Shown here: positions 57,269 to 64,000 of the stretch, piece by piece
How the letters are laid out: every line of letters starts with the position of its first letter
How positions within the stretch are numbered: the stretch's first letter is position 1
Origin: Blautia glucerasea
GTDB taxonomy: Bacteria; Bacillota; Clostridia; Lachnospirales; Lachnospiraceae
DNA length: 64,000 bases
Assembly (NCBI RefSeq): GCF_020537505.1
Contig: NZ_JAJBMO010000013.1
Coordinates: forward strand, 1-64,000
Reading direction: 5' to 3'
Translations under genes and position numbers: made by a program
The notes under the pieces: model-generated
What the model saw: only the letters and a program-made list of their open reading frames with translations
Told to the model about the DNA's origin: nothing
Database searches by the model: none

Positions 57269-58642
57269 TCAGCAGCCAGCCTTCGCAGCCTTCTCCTTCT
57301 GTCTCTCATCCCACAGCTGATCCGCTCTTTCTTTCCAGCAGGCTGCATATTTATCACATTTGCCGCAAAGATGATCTGCGCTCTCCGGGGACTGCAGGTC
57401 TGTAGACTTCGCGCCAGTCTCCTCAACCAGGCGTCGCAGGATCTCCGGATTCTCCAGCATCGGACATGGACGGAGCATGTTCTCATTAAATGGCTGGTTG
57501 TCGTGATAAGCCTGGAAAATCGGGCTCTTCAGTGCATCCAGAAGAGAAGTATCCTTGATGTTGCAGTTTGAATAATGGATAAATACACAAGGCTCCACAT
57601 CACCATTTGCATTAATATGCAGATAATGTCTTCCTCCTGCAATACATCCGTGAACAAATTCGGCATCGTTCTGAAAATCCAGTGTAAAGATTGCTTTTGT
57701 ACTTCTGAATTTACGGATTGCACGATACATTTCTTCCCGCTGGTCCGGTGTCAGAAGAAGCTCCGGTGAAGCGTCATTTCCAACTGGCATATAATGGAAG
57801 AACCATGCAAATAATGCACCACAGTCAATCAGCTTGTCGAAATATTCCTCGCTGCTTACACTGTCTACGTTCATACCTGTATAGCAGGTAGAAACACCAA
57901 ATGGAAGTCCTCTGTCTTTCAACAGCTTCATTGCGTGCATAACCTTCTGATAGATTCCCTCACCACGACGTCCGTCATTGGCTTCCTCGGAGCCCTCCAG
58001 GCTGAATGCAGGAACGAAGTTCTTTACTCTTAAGATTTCATCACAGAATTCCTCATCAAAAAGTGTTCCGTTTGAGAAGGAAAGGAACTCACAGTCCGGA
58101 TGCATCTCACAAAGTTTGATCAGATCTTTCTTACGGACTGTAGGCTCACCGCCTGTATAAATGTACATGTAAACGCCAAGCTCTTTCCCCTGTCTGATAA
58201 TGGAATCAATGGTATCCAGATCCAGGTTCAGCTTGTGGCCATACTCTGCTGCCCAGCATCCTGTGCAGTGCAGGTTACAGGCACTGGTAGGATCCAGAAG
58301 GATCGCCCACGGAACGTTACAGTTGTTCTGTGCGGCCACCTCTTCCTGTCTTGCGCTTCCCTTTAAGCTGGCATTTACAATAAAGTTCTGGAAAAATACC
58401 TTTCGAACACCTGGATCCAGCTGATACAGGTTCATGATCAGCTTATACCAGTTGCTGTTTGTATCCTGGATTGCATTACGAATGGCATCCCTCTGGCCTT
58501 TATACCAGTCCTGCGGAGTAAATTTGTCAACCAGCTCCATCAGCTTTGGAATATTTGTCTCCGGATCCTTTTCCAGATATTCTAATGCTTTTGTTACTGC
58601 ACCTTCCATAGCGGCCTGTTTTGCCTTGTCAATCAATTTCAT
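57269..58642 (-). CDS. Radical SAM protein with C-terminal Cys-rich (SPASM-like) region
   Basis: Radical SAM enzymes use a 4Fe-4S cluster and S-adenosylmethionine for radical chemistry. The 457-residue product has an unusual N-terminal helical extension of about 115 residues, then the cluster motif CNLHCTGC (about 125-132) and GGEPTVRKKDLIKL. A C-terminal part follows with further cysteines (FVHGCIAGG, EPCVFIHYSNC, RPCPM, CGKCDKYAACW) that could hold auxiliary clusters. No substrate peptide gene is evident nearby, although the Cys-rich mini-protein lies within 300 bases on the opposite strand. The reaction is unknown. Confidence 0.9.
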   Translation of the reverse strand: MKLIDKAKQAAMEGAVTKALEYLEKDPETNIPKLMELVDKFTPQDWYKGQRDAIRNAIQDTNSNWYKLIMNLYQLDPGVRKVFFQNFIVNASLKGSARQEEVAAQNNCNVPWAILLDPTSACNLHCTGCWAAEYGHKLNLDLDTIDSIIRQGKELGVYMYIYTGGEPTVRKKDLIKLCEMHPDCEFLSFSNGTLFDEEFCDEILRVKNFVPAFSLEGSEEANDGRRGEGIYQKVMHAMKLLKDRGLPFGVSTCYTGMNVDSVSSEEYFDKLIDCGALFAWFFHYMPVGNDASPELLLTPDQREEMYRAIRKFRSTKAIFTLDFQNDAEFVHGCIAGGRHYLHINANGDVEPCVFIHYSNCNIKDTSLLDALKSPIFQAYHDNQPFNENMLRPCPMLENPEILRRLVEETGAKSTDLQSPESADHLCGKCDKYAACWKERADQLWDERQKEKAAKAGC

Positions 58643-58815
58643 AATGCTCCTCCTTTGTTTAAGCTATGATACCAATCCCATGGACATGTATTTTTTTCCG
58701 TGGAATCTATTTTTTTATATAGTAACGTGGCTGTCTGCCCCGCTGCTGCCGTTATAGTAACCTGTTGAAATTTCTGATTACCTTTTTACATTGTACTTAC
58801 AGCTTATCTGCATCA

Positions 58816-59406
58816 TCAATGTCCAACCTCTGTGAATTTCTCCTCATAAACCACATTGCCGTCATTCCGAAGCTTTACCGTGTAAATAACCACACATAAC
58901 TTCAAAATTCCTTCCAGCAAAAATGCAATTCCTGTGAAAATCACCGTCAGCCTTGCACCGCCTGCCGGATCTATGAGAAGCAGCATTCCAAACACGCCTG
59001 TCACTACAGCAACGATTAAAATCGCCCACCACAGATTCAGCCCGAATTTTTTTGCTTCCACCGACATCTGGATTCGAAGCAGGGCATCTGCCAGGATCAG
59101 CAGTCCGAAGACTACAAAGACCAGTTTAAAAATAGCTTCTCTTCTCACCAGGATCAGCACTCCCATGGCAATCATCAGAATTCCAAATCCTAAATCGAAC
59201 TGAAAAGCCAGGCAGTAGAAATCCCTGGAAAAATAACCGATGATCTTAATGATCCCGTCTGCAATGAATAAAGCTCCAGCCAGCACGCAGATAGTTTTCA
59301 TGGCACCTTCCGGATTTGCCATAAGAAAAATTCCCAGCGCACAGAAGATAACCGCCATTACAATATATCCATTTCGCGCAATTTTCAAAGTACCTGACGT
59401 CTTCAT
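58816..59406 (-). CDS. DUF308/HdeD-like membrane protein
   Basis: The 196-residue product has about six hydrophobic helices in three pairs, with the repeated pattern GYIVMAVIFCALGIFLM, GFGILMIAMGVLILV and ILIVAVVTGVFGMLLLIDP typical of the DUF308 (HdeD-like) family. Its function is poorly known; some members are linked to acid stress. It follows the TetR gene on the same strand beyond a terminator. Confidence 0.82.
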   Translation of the reverse strand: MKTSGTLKIARNGYIVMAVIFCALGIFLMANPEGAMKTICVLAGALFIADGIIKIIGYFSRDFYCLAFQFDLGFGILMIAMGVLILVRREAIFKLVFVVFGLLILADALLRIQMSVEAKKFGLNLWWAILIVAVVTGVFGMLLLIDPAGGARLTVIFTGIAFLLEGILKLCVVIYTVKLRNDGNVVYEEKFTEVGH

Positions 59407-59478
59407 ACAGATCCTCCTTTCTTCTGCTTCTTTTCATACCCCTTATTATAATGAGAAAAATTTCCAAAAGGAACAGGC

Positions 59479-59521
59479 AAAAAAGGGACTGTGTCTGAAA
59501 TTCAGACACAATCCCTTTTTT
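59479..59521 (-). terminator. Terminator after the TetR gene
   Basis: A 20-bp stem (59479-59498 with 59502-59521, one mismatch) has six A and six T residues at its ends and a three-base loop. It can work on both strands. Confidence 0.85.
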
Positions 59522-59566
59522 GTCTAAACGGATATGCCGCCTGCGGCAACCGGATCCGGGTAGAAT

Positions 59567-60148
59567 TTATATGATTTTCTGATGCGCTGGCTTTGTTCCT
59601 GCCGCCTTTTCCAATGTTTTCTCGAAGGTATTTCCATAGAGGCTTCGAAGCTTCCCTGCATATTTGGTCAGGTCATAGGACATCCGGTGATCCATCCAGT
59701 CCAGAATCACTCCGGTCATCACACATTTATAAAAATGCATCAACGCCTTCATATCCTCTTTTTCCATAATTTCTTCTTCAAAATTATGGATGATATACTG
59801 CTTCACAATGTACTGGCACATCTTATCCAGCGCACCGGTAAAAGTCTCCCTCTGCACAGAACAATAAATATGCAGCATAGCTTTCTTATTCTCTCCGATC
59901 AGATTTACCAGTACTTCAAGACATTCCAGCACAGAATCCACTTCCACCGGACGCTCAAAGACCTGATCCACTTTCCGAAGAAGTGCACATTCCACAACAT
60001 CGGAAATATCCCGGAAATGATAATAAAAGGTATTCCGGTTCACGCCGCAGCGTTCTACAATATCTTTCACTGTAATTTTCGCTAAGGGCTTCTCATTCAG
60101 CAGTTCAAACAAAGTCCTGATAATAATTTCTTTGGTAAAGCCAGACAT
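59567..60148 (-). CDS. TetR/AcrR-family transcriptional regulator
   Basis: The 193-residue product has the N-terminal helix-turn-helix: KEIIIRTLFELLNEKPLAKITVKDIVERCGVNRNTFYYHFRDISDVVECAL, with the family signature NRNTFYYHF in the recognition helix region. The C-terminal ligand or dimer domain resembles that of the DhaS/TetR_C group. The target may be its own gene or the DUF308 gene; no operator was identified. Confidence 0.9.
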   Translation of the reverse strand: MSGFTKEIIIRTLFELLNEKPLAKITVKDIVERCGVNRNTFYYHFRDISDVVECALLRKVDQVFERPVEVDSVLECLEVLVNLIGENKKAMLHIYCSVQRETFTGALDKMCQYIVKQYIIHNFEEEIMEKEDMKALMHFYKCVMTGVILDWMDHRMSYDLTKYAGKLRSLYGNTFEKTLEKAAGTKPAHQKII

Positions 60149-60316
60149 TTTCTCACCTGTCGTTTTTGAAATAAAGTCGGAAAAAAGCCCGATGGCTGCT
60201 GTTTCCGATTGTTAAGTTATTATCACAGATTATGCCACAAACTTTCTGAAATTGCAAGCGCCCGTTATTTTGCCAGACCTTACCAGGTCAGGCGCTGTTA
60301 TAAATCACATGGAAGC

Positions 60317-62428
60317 TTATTTTCCCTGATAAGCCATCAGCTTACGGAACTGGTTCATCTCCTCGGTCACATCCCTGACAGCGCCGTAGAACATCTGGTG
60401 TCCATCCTGCTCTCTCAGGAAAAAGGCCTTGATATTGATCCACATATACTGATCGTTCTTCCGCCTGCGGCGCACAGTGCCCTCTGCACCTTCCGCCAGC
60501 CGCTGGAAAGCTCTCTGGAAAATATTCTGCATCTTGTGCCGGTCATCGGGATAAATATCTTGAAGCACCTGTACATTCTCAGCCAGGTCTACCGGATCCT
60601 GTCCGATCAGAAGACAATATTTGTCATTTACCTGCAGCAGTTCTACATTGTCTTGGTACACGTCATAGATAGCGATCGGTCCCAGAATATTGTTCAGAAT
60701 GCTGTCACTTGCCAGCTCCGACTGGAAAAGATCCTTGAAGCGCACATGCTCAATCTTCCGCGCCTGAATGCCGCGGTAGTCTACATTGTTCTCATCCAGA
60801 AGGATCCTCTTGATTTCTTCCACAGGTAAAGGCTTGTAGAAGAAATAGCCCTGTCCATAAATACAGCCCATATTCAGCAGATAATTGATCTGATCCTCCG
60901 TCTCCACACCCTCTGCGATCATGCGGAGTCCCATGATATTGGCCATTCTGGTAACAGCCTCCAGGATACCCATTCCTTTTCCCATGGTGTTCTCGTCCAT
61001 TTTCAGGAACTTCATATCGATCTTCAGAACGTCTACATTAACATCCTTCAGCATATTTAAAGAAGAATAACCGCTTCCAAAGTCATCCATCAGAACGGTA
61101 AAGCCAGCATTCCGCAGTTCCTCTGCCACTCCGGTGATCACCTTATATTCCTCCACATAAGCACTCTCTGTGATCTCCAGCTCTACATATTCCGGCGGAA
61201 GCCCATATTTCTTCACCAGATGTTTGAAGTGCTCCACCACGTCGATTGCATAAATATCCACACTTGATACATTGACCGAAATGGGGATCACCCGGTGTCC
61301 GGCTTTGATCCAGCCCTGCAGGGTCTGGCATACCTGCTCCCATACCTTTTTGTCCAGTTCCGTGACCAGACCATTGCTTTCCATAACCGGAATGAAATAT
61401 CCAGGTGCCACGATTCCCTTGTCTGGGTGATTCCAGCGCACCAGTGATTCCAGTCCCACAATCTTGCCAGTGTTCAGATTTACCTTTGGCTGAAGATAAT
61501 AGATAAACTCATTCCTCTCCAGACCTTCCTGAACCTGGGTAAGGAGTACATGATTGTTCTCCAGCCTGGTCTTCATATCTGCACTGTAATAGACTGAACG
61601 TATTGCATAATTTCCCTTCACAGTCTCCTGGGCAAGGATCGCACGGTCGTACATCAGGGAAATGCTCACATCCAGATCATCGATCACATAAAATCCAAAA
61701 GCGGGAAGAAATCCGGTATGTCCGCCATATGCACGTACAAAGCCTGTGATCCTGCGCTTCAGACTCTCCAGGATTTCTTCGGAATTTGGAAGTACAATGG
61801 TGAAATCATCACCTCCCATATATCCTGCAATCCCCCCAACTTCCTGGCGCATTTTCTGAAGGTGGGCACCGATTTCTCCAAGAAGCCTGTCTCCTGCTTC
61901 CTGTCCGTACCACTCATTGAAAAGCTTAAAATGCTCAATATCAATGGCAGCCACACAATATTCTCCTGGCTGTATATCATTTACACTGAGAAAAGCTTCG
62001 GTCTGCCGGAAAAACGGCTCTCTGGAAAATAGTCCTGTAAGCTTATTTCGCTCGCCTTTACAGGAGTTCTTTCGCTCCACTACTTCCTTCTTCATATTTA
62101 CAAAACGACAAAGCTCATCCAGATTCTTCTCTGTCACCTCTCTGGTAAGAATAACGTGGCAGCCTGTGGCTCCTGGCCACTCAATCTCGCCTGCGTTGAT
62201 CTTCATCCACTTCTGTTCGTCTTCATTATAGAACATGTCCATCTTGCGGTTCTTATGTGCCAGCGGACAATTACGGCATGGATTCTCTTTTCTCCGGAAT
62301 TTCTCATAACAGACATCCCCGATCTTCAGATCAGGAAATCTCTTCTTAAGATTCTTACCGATATACTGAAGCCTGTATTCTCTGTCTACTACGTATGTAT
62401 TTGTCTCAGTATTCTTTTCCTTTTTCAT
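60317..62428 (-). CDS. PAS-GGDEF-EAL cyclic-di-GMP signalling protein
   Basis: The 703-residue product has an N-terminal PAS-like region with a Cys cluster (VCYEKF, NPCRNCPLAHKN), then a GGDEF domain with GYMGGDDF in place of GG(D/E)EF. An EAL domain follows with ESLVRW, NVSSVD, LEITES, DDFGSGYSS, VDVLKIDMKF and AEGVET, so phosphodiesterase residues are kept. A C-terminal PAS domain (IYDVYQDNVELLQVNDKYC...) ends it. It likely degrades c-di-GMP; the GGDEF part may be regulatory. The start is ATG 62428, because the promoter covers the upstream ATG codons. No transmembrane helix is seen. Confidence 0.9.
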   Translation of the reverse strand: MKKEKNTETNTYVVDREYRLQYIGKNLKKRFPDLKIGDVCYEKFRRKENPCRNCPLAHKNRKMDMFYNEDEQKWMKINAGEIEWPGATGCHVILTREVTEKNLDELCRFVNMKKEVVERKNSCKGERNKLTGLFSREPFFRQTEAFLSVNDIQPGEYCVAAIDIEHFKLFNEWYGQEAGDRLLGEIGAHLQKMRQEVGGIAGYMGGDDFTIVLPNSEEILESLKRRITGFVRAYGGHTGFLPAFGFYVIDDLDVSISLMYDRAILAQETVKGNYAIRSVYYSADMKTRLENNHVLLTQVQEGLERNEFIYYLQPKVNLNTGKIVGLESLVRWNHPDKGIVAPGYFIPVMESNGLVTELDKKVWEQVCQTLQGWIKAGHRVIPISVNVSSVDIYAIDVVEHFKHLVKKYGLPPEYVELEITESAYVEEYKVITGVAEELRNAGFTVLMDDFGSGYSSLNMLKDVNVDVLKIDMKFLKMDENTMGKGMGILEAVTRMANIMGLRMIAEGVETEDQINYLLNMGCIYGQGYFFYKPLPVEEIKRILLDENNVDYRGIQARKIEHVRFKDLFQSELASDSILNNILGPIAIYDVYQDNVELLQVNDKYCLLIGQDPVDLAENVQVLQDIYPDDRHKMQNIFQRAFQRLAEGAEGTVRRRRKNDQYMWINIKAFFLREQDGHQMFYGAVRDVTEEMNQFRKLMAYQGK

Positions 62429-62476
62429 ACACAACTCGCTTCCGTTTTTATATACATAAATTCCCATTTTTTCTAT

Positions 62477-62505
62477 ATTATAAGGCATTCTTTTCCATTA
62501 CGCAA
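62477..62505 (-). promoter_or_regulatory. Promoter of the GGDEF/EAL gene
   Basis: On the minus strand TTGCGT (62500-62505) and TATAAT (62477-62482) are spaced 17 bp. The -10 box overlaps the first possible start codon, which argues for the downstream ATG. Confidence 0.6.
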
Positions 62506-62598
62506 CAAAACTGGCTCCGAAAGTTTTTCTGATTTCCTGCTATTTTTTTGACAATATTGTTGCATTTGGAAAAGCTTTCTTTTACACTCATATTTATC

Positions 62599-62720
62599 GT
62601 GTAACGGTTCCTTACATTCGCAGTTACACGCTTCACAATACATCAAAAGACAAGCGTTCTTGCGGCAAACCCAGAAAGCAGCGTTTGCTGCGCAAACTTA
62701 ATTCTCGGTTTTTCCTAAGA
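62599..62720. repeat. Divergent copy of the TTACTGTTC family
   Basis: The outer hairpin GTGTAAC/GTTACAC (62599-62605 and 62623-62629) replaces the usual TTACTG stem, followed by CGCTTC and later TTCTCGGTTTTTCC, in the same order as in copies A-C. A GCGTTTGCTGCGCAAAC hairpin occupies the middle. Sequence identity is low, so membership is inferred from layout. Confidence 0.45.
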
Positions 62721-62722
62721 AT

Positions 62723-62752
62723 ATCTTAAGATTTTACCCCTTTCATCTTAAA
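62723..62752 (+). promoter_or_regulatory. Direct repeats upstream of the OmpR-type regulator
   Basis: ATCTTAAG (62723-62730) and ATCTTAAA (62745-62752) are spaced 22 bp, two helical turns, directly upstream of the AT-rich -10 region. This is the usual geometry of OmpR/PhoB-class binding boxes, so autoregulation is likely. Confidence 0.45.
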
Positions 62753-62796
62753 TTTTGTCTGATACTTTATATATCATAGGGGAGGTGAAAAAGAAA

Positions 62797-63492
62797 GTGG
62801 CAGTTATTCTTGTTTGTGATGATGACAGAGACATCGTGGAGGCTATCAGCATTTATCTGGAGCAGGAGGGACACCAGATCCGGAAGGCTTATGATGGCCA
62901 GCAGGCTCTTTCTATTTTGGAAAAGGAGCGGGTGGATCTGCTGATCATTGATGTGATGATGCCCAAACTGGATGGCATCAGGGCAACTTTGAAGATCCGG
63001 GAGGAGCATTCTCTTCCTATTATTATTCTTTCTGCCAAGTCTGAGGACGCGGATAAAATCCTGGGGCTGAATGTGGGGGCAGACGATTATGTGACAAAGC
63101 CGTTTAGTCCATTGGAGCTGATTGCAAGGGTGCGTTCCCAGCTTCGCAGGTATACGCAGCTGGGTGCGGCGGTTTCCTGCGAGAGCCAGCATGTTTATAC
63201 CACGGGCGGACTGGTTGTGGATGATGACCGGAAGGAGGTCCAGGTGGATGGCGAGGTTGTGAAGCTTACGCCGATTGAGTATAATATTCTGCTTCTTCTT
63301 ATTAAGAATCAGGGACGGGTGTTTTCTATTAATCAGATTTATGAAAATATCTGGAATGAGGAGGCGATTGCGGCGGATAATACGATTGCAGTGCATATAC
63401 GGCATATCCGGGAGAAGATCGAGATTAATCCGAAGGATCCCAGGTACCTGAAAGTGGTTTGGGGGCTGGGGTACAAAGTGGAGAAGATTTAA
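62797..63492 (+). CDS. OmpR-family response regulator
   Basis: The 231-residue product has a receiver domain with acidic pocket CDDD (residues 7-10), phosphoacceptor D52 in LLIIDVMMPKLDG, the conserved Ser/Thr in IILSAKSE and lysine in VTKPFSP. A C-terminal winged helix (about 130-230) with LTPIEYNILLLLIKNQGRVFSINQIYENIW follows. It resembles VanR-type regulators. The likely start is GTG 62797 behind GGGGAGG; other in-frame starts overlap the ribosome site. It precedes a sensor kinase gene, with structured element copy 3 between them. Confidence 0.92.
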   Translation: MAVILVCDDDRDIVEAISIYLEQEGHQIRKAYDGQQALSILEKERVDLLIIDVMMPKLDGIRATLKIREEHSLPIIILSAKSEDADKILGLNVGADDYVTKPFSPLELIARVRSQLRRYTQLGAAVSCESQHVYTTGGLVVDDDRKEVQVDGEVVKLTPIEYNILLLLIKNQGRVFSINQIYENIWNEEAIAADNTIAVHIRHIREKIEINPKDPRYLKVVWGLGYKVEKI

Positions 63493-63529
63493 TTGCTATT
63501 TTGTGGGTTGAAAATTCGTCAAGGCGGAC

Positions 63530-63708
63530 GCATTCGGACAATGGGTATTACTCACTCACCGGCGCAACGCTCCGATGAACTAATCGCTAACTACGACTAA
63601 TGCGTTCGGGAGAGCCCTCACGCATAAGTCTTCGTAAGCGCTGGATTTCATCTGCGCTAAGACCGCGCCTGAAATGGTTCGCTGGAGTAATACCCATTGC
63701 CCAAATGC
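63530..63708 (-). repeat. 179-nt structured element, copy 3
   Basis: It is nearly identical to copy 2 but inverted. Arms 63530-63553 and 63685-63708 pair; the apical hairpin is 63595-63630. Read on the minus strand, the apical stem is ATGCGT/ACGCAT with GGG-CTCT-CCC, differing from copy 2 at both sides of several pairs. It sits antisense between the response-regulator and kinase genes. Confidence 0.75.
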
Positions 63709-63765
63709 TGTGTACTGACTGGGACTTTAGCATACAAATAGTGACATAAATAAGAAAGGGGATAA

Positions 63766-64000
63766 ATGATGAATAAGAAAAAATGGCAGCGCAGTCCAGG
63801 CATAAAGGGACTGTTGCTGGTTTTGCAATATATTTTGCTGGGAGGAGCTATTTTTGCGGGGCTTTTCTTCCTTACGTTAGAATTTCACGGGGTACGGCTG
63901 GGGGATTCGGGAGGGGATTATCTGGATTCCAGCATGTTTGCTTCGAATTTTTATAATGCGACTTGGAATGTGGCACATGCGATTTCGTCGGTTGCTTCTT
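63766..64000 (+). CDS. Sensor histidine kinase, N-terminal part (cut by window end)
   Basis: The visible 78 codons begin MMNKKKWQRSPGIKGLLL and contain one membrane helix (about residues 14-38), followed by the start of an extracellular region. No kinase motif is inside the window; the call rests on topology and on position after the OmpR-type regulator. AAAGGGG precedes two adjacent ATG codons at 63766 and 63769. Confidence 0.65.
   Translation, partial: MMNKKKWQRSPGIKGLLLVLQYILLGGAIFAGLFFLTLEFHGVRLGDSGGDYLDSSMFASNFYNATWNVAHAISSVAS

Overview
The window looks like chromosomal DNA of a gut Lachnospiraceae (Blautia/Dorea-like Clostridia). Supporting signs are AGGAGG-type ribosome sites, a long-form hibernation factor, a eukaryotic-type HisA, an Na+-type F-ATP synthase and many Lachnospiraceae-like metabolic genes. 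This family assignment is inference from protein character, not from a database search. Most genes lie on the minus strand. Gene starts given here were chosen from visible ribosome-binding sites, so several are shorter than the longest open frame.

Layout: 0.4-6.2 kb holds secA, an Sfp-type phosphopantetheinyl transferase, hpf, a stand-alone hisA and a small Asn/Asp-rich lipoprotein. 6.3-12.1 kb is one minus-strand unit: amino-acid ABC transporter, N-acyl-D-amino-acid deacylase-like amidohydrolase and M20 peptidase, behind a leader with two terminator-like hairpins. 12.1-21.5 kb holds dapB, dapA, a CobO-type adenosyltransferase, an SSB-like protein, typA, a glycosyltransferase, an aminotransferase and an NSS transporter. 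22-29.5 kb is a complete atp operon (atpZ, I, B, E, F, H, A, G, D, C) whose c subunit has two ion-site glutamates. 29.8-48 kb is mixed housekeeping: an orphan sugar-type binding protein, an RluA-type pseudouridine synthase, an aconitase-family enzyme, a transglutaminase-like surface protein, a truncated SpaA adhesin, RNase HI, murF, ddl, an L,D-transpeptidase, an aspartate aminotransferase and a methyltransferase. 48.1-56.6 kb is a visibly AT-richer island: a YesMN-type two-component system, a divergent solute-binding protein and a secreted GH78 alpha-L-rhamnosidase. 56.7-64 kb holds a Cys-rich mini-protein, a radical SAM protein, a DUF308 membrane protein, a TetR regulator, a GGDEF/EAL protein and an OmpR-type two-component system cut by the window end.

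The most unusual content is between genes. A 179-nt element occurs three times (132-310, 57017-57195, 63530-63708), each copy exactly 179 nt. All three copies can fold into the same structure: a 23-24 bp closing helix, several internal helices and a CUCU apical loop above tandem GA/GA. The helices differ in sequence between copies but keep pairing, so this is a strong candidate for a structured RNA family or an RNA-like mobile element. A second palindromic family (ends TTACTGTTC and GAACAGTAA, about 140 bp) has three near-complete copies, one internally deleted copy and several remnants, mostly abutting gene ends. Other points for a second look are a shared palindrome TTTAGCRTRCTAAA at two metabolic promoters, a 21-bp phased repeat array, a promoter-to-terminator unit without an intact gene, and the deleted SpaA adhesin.
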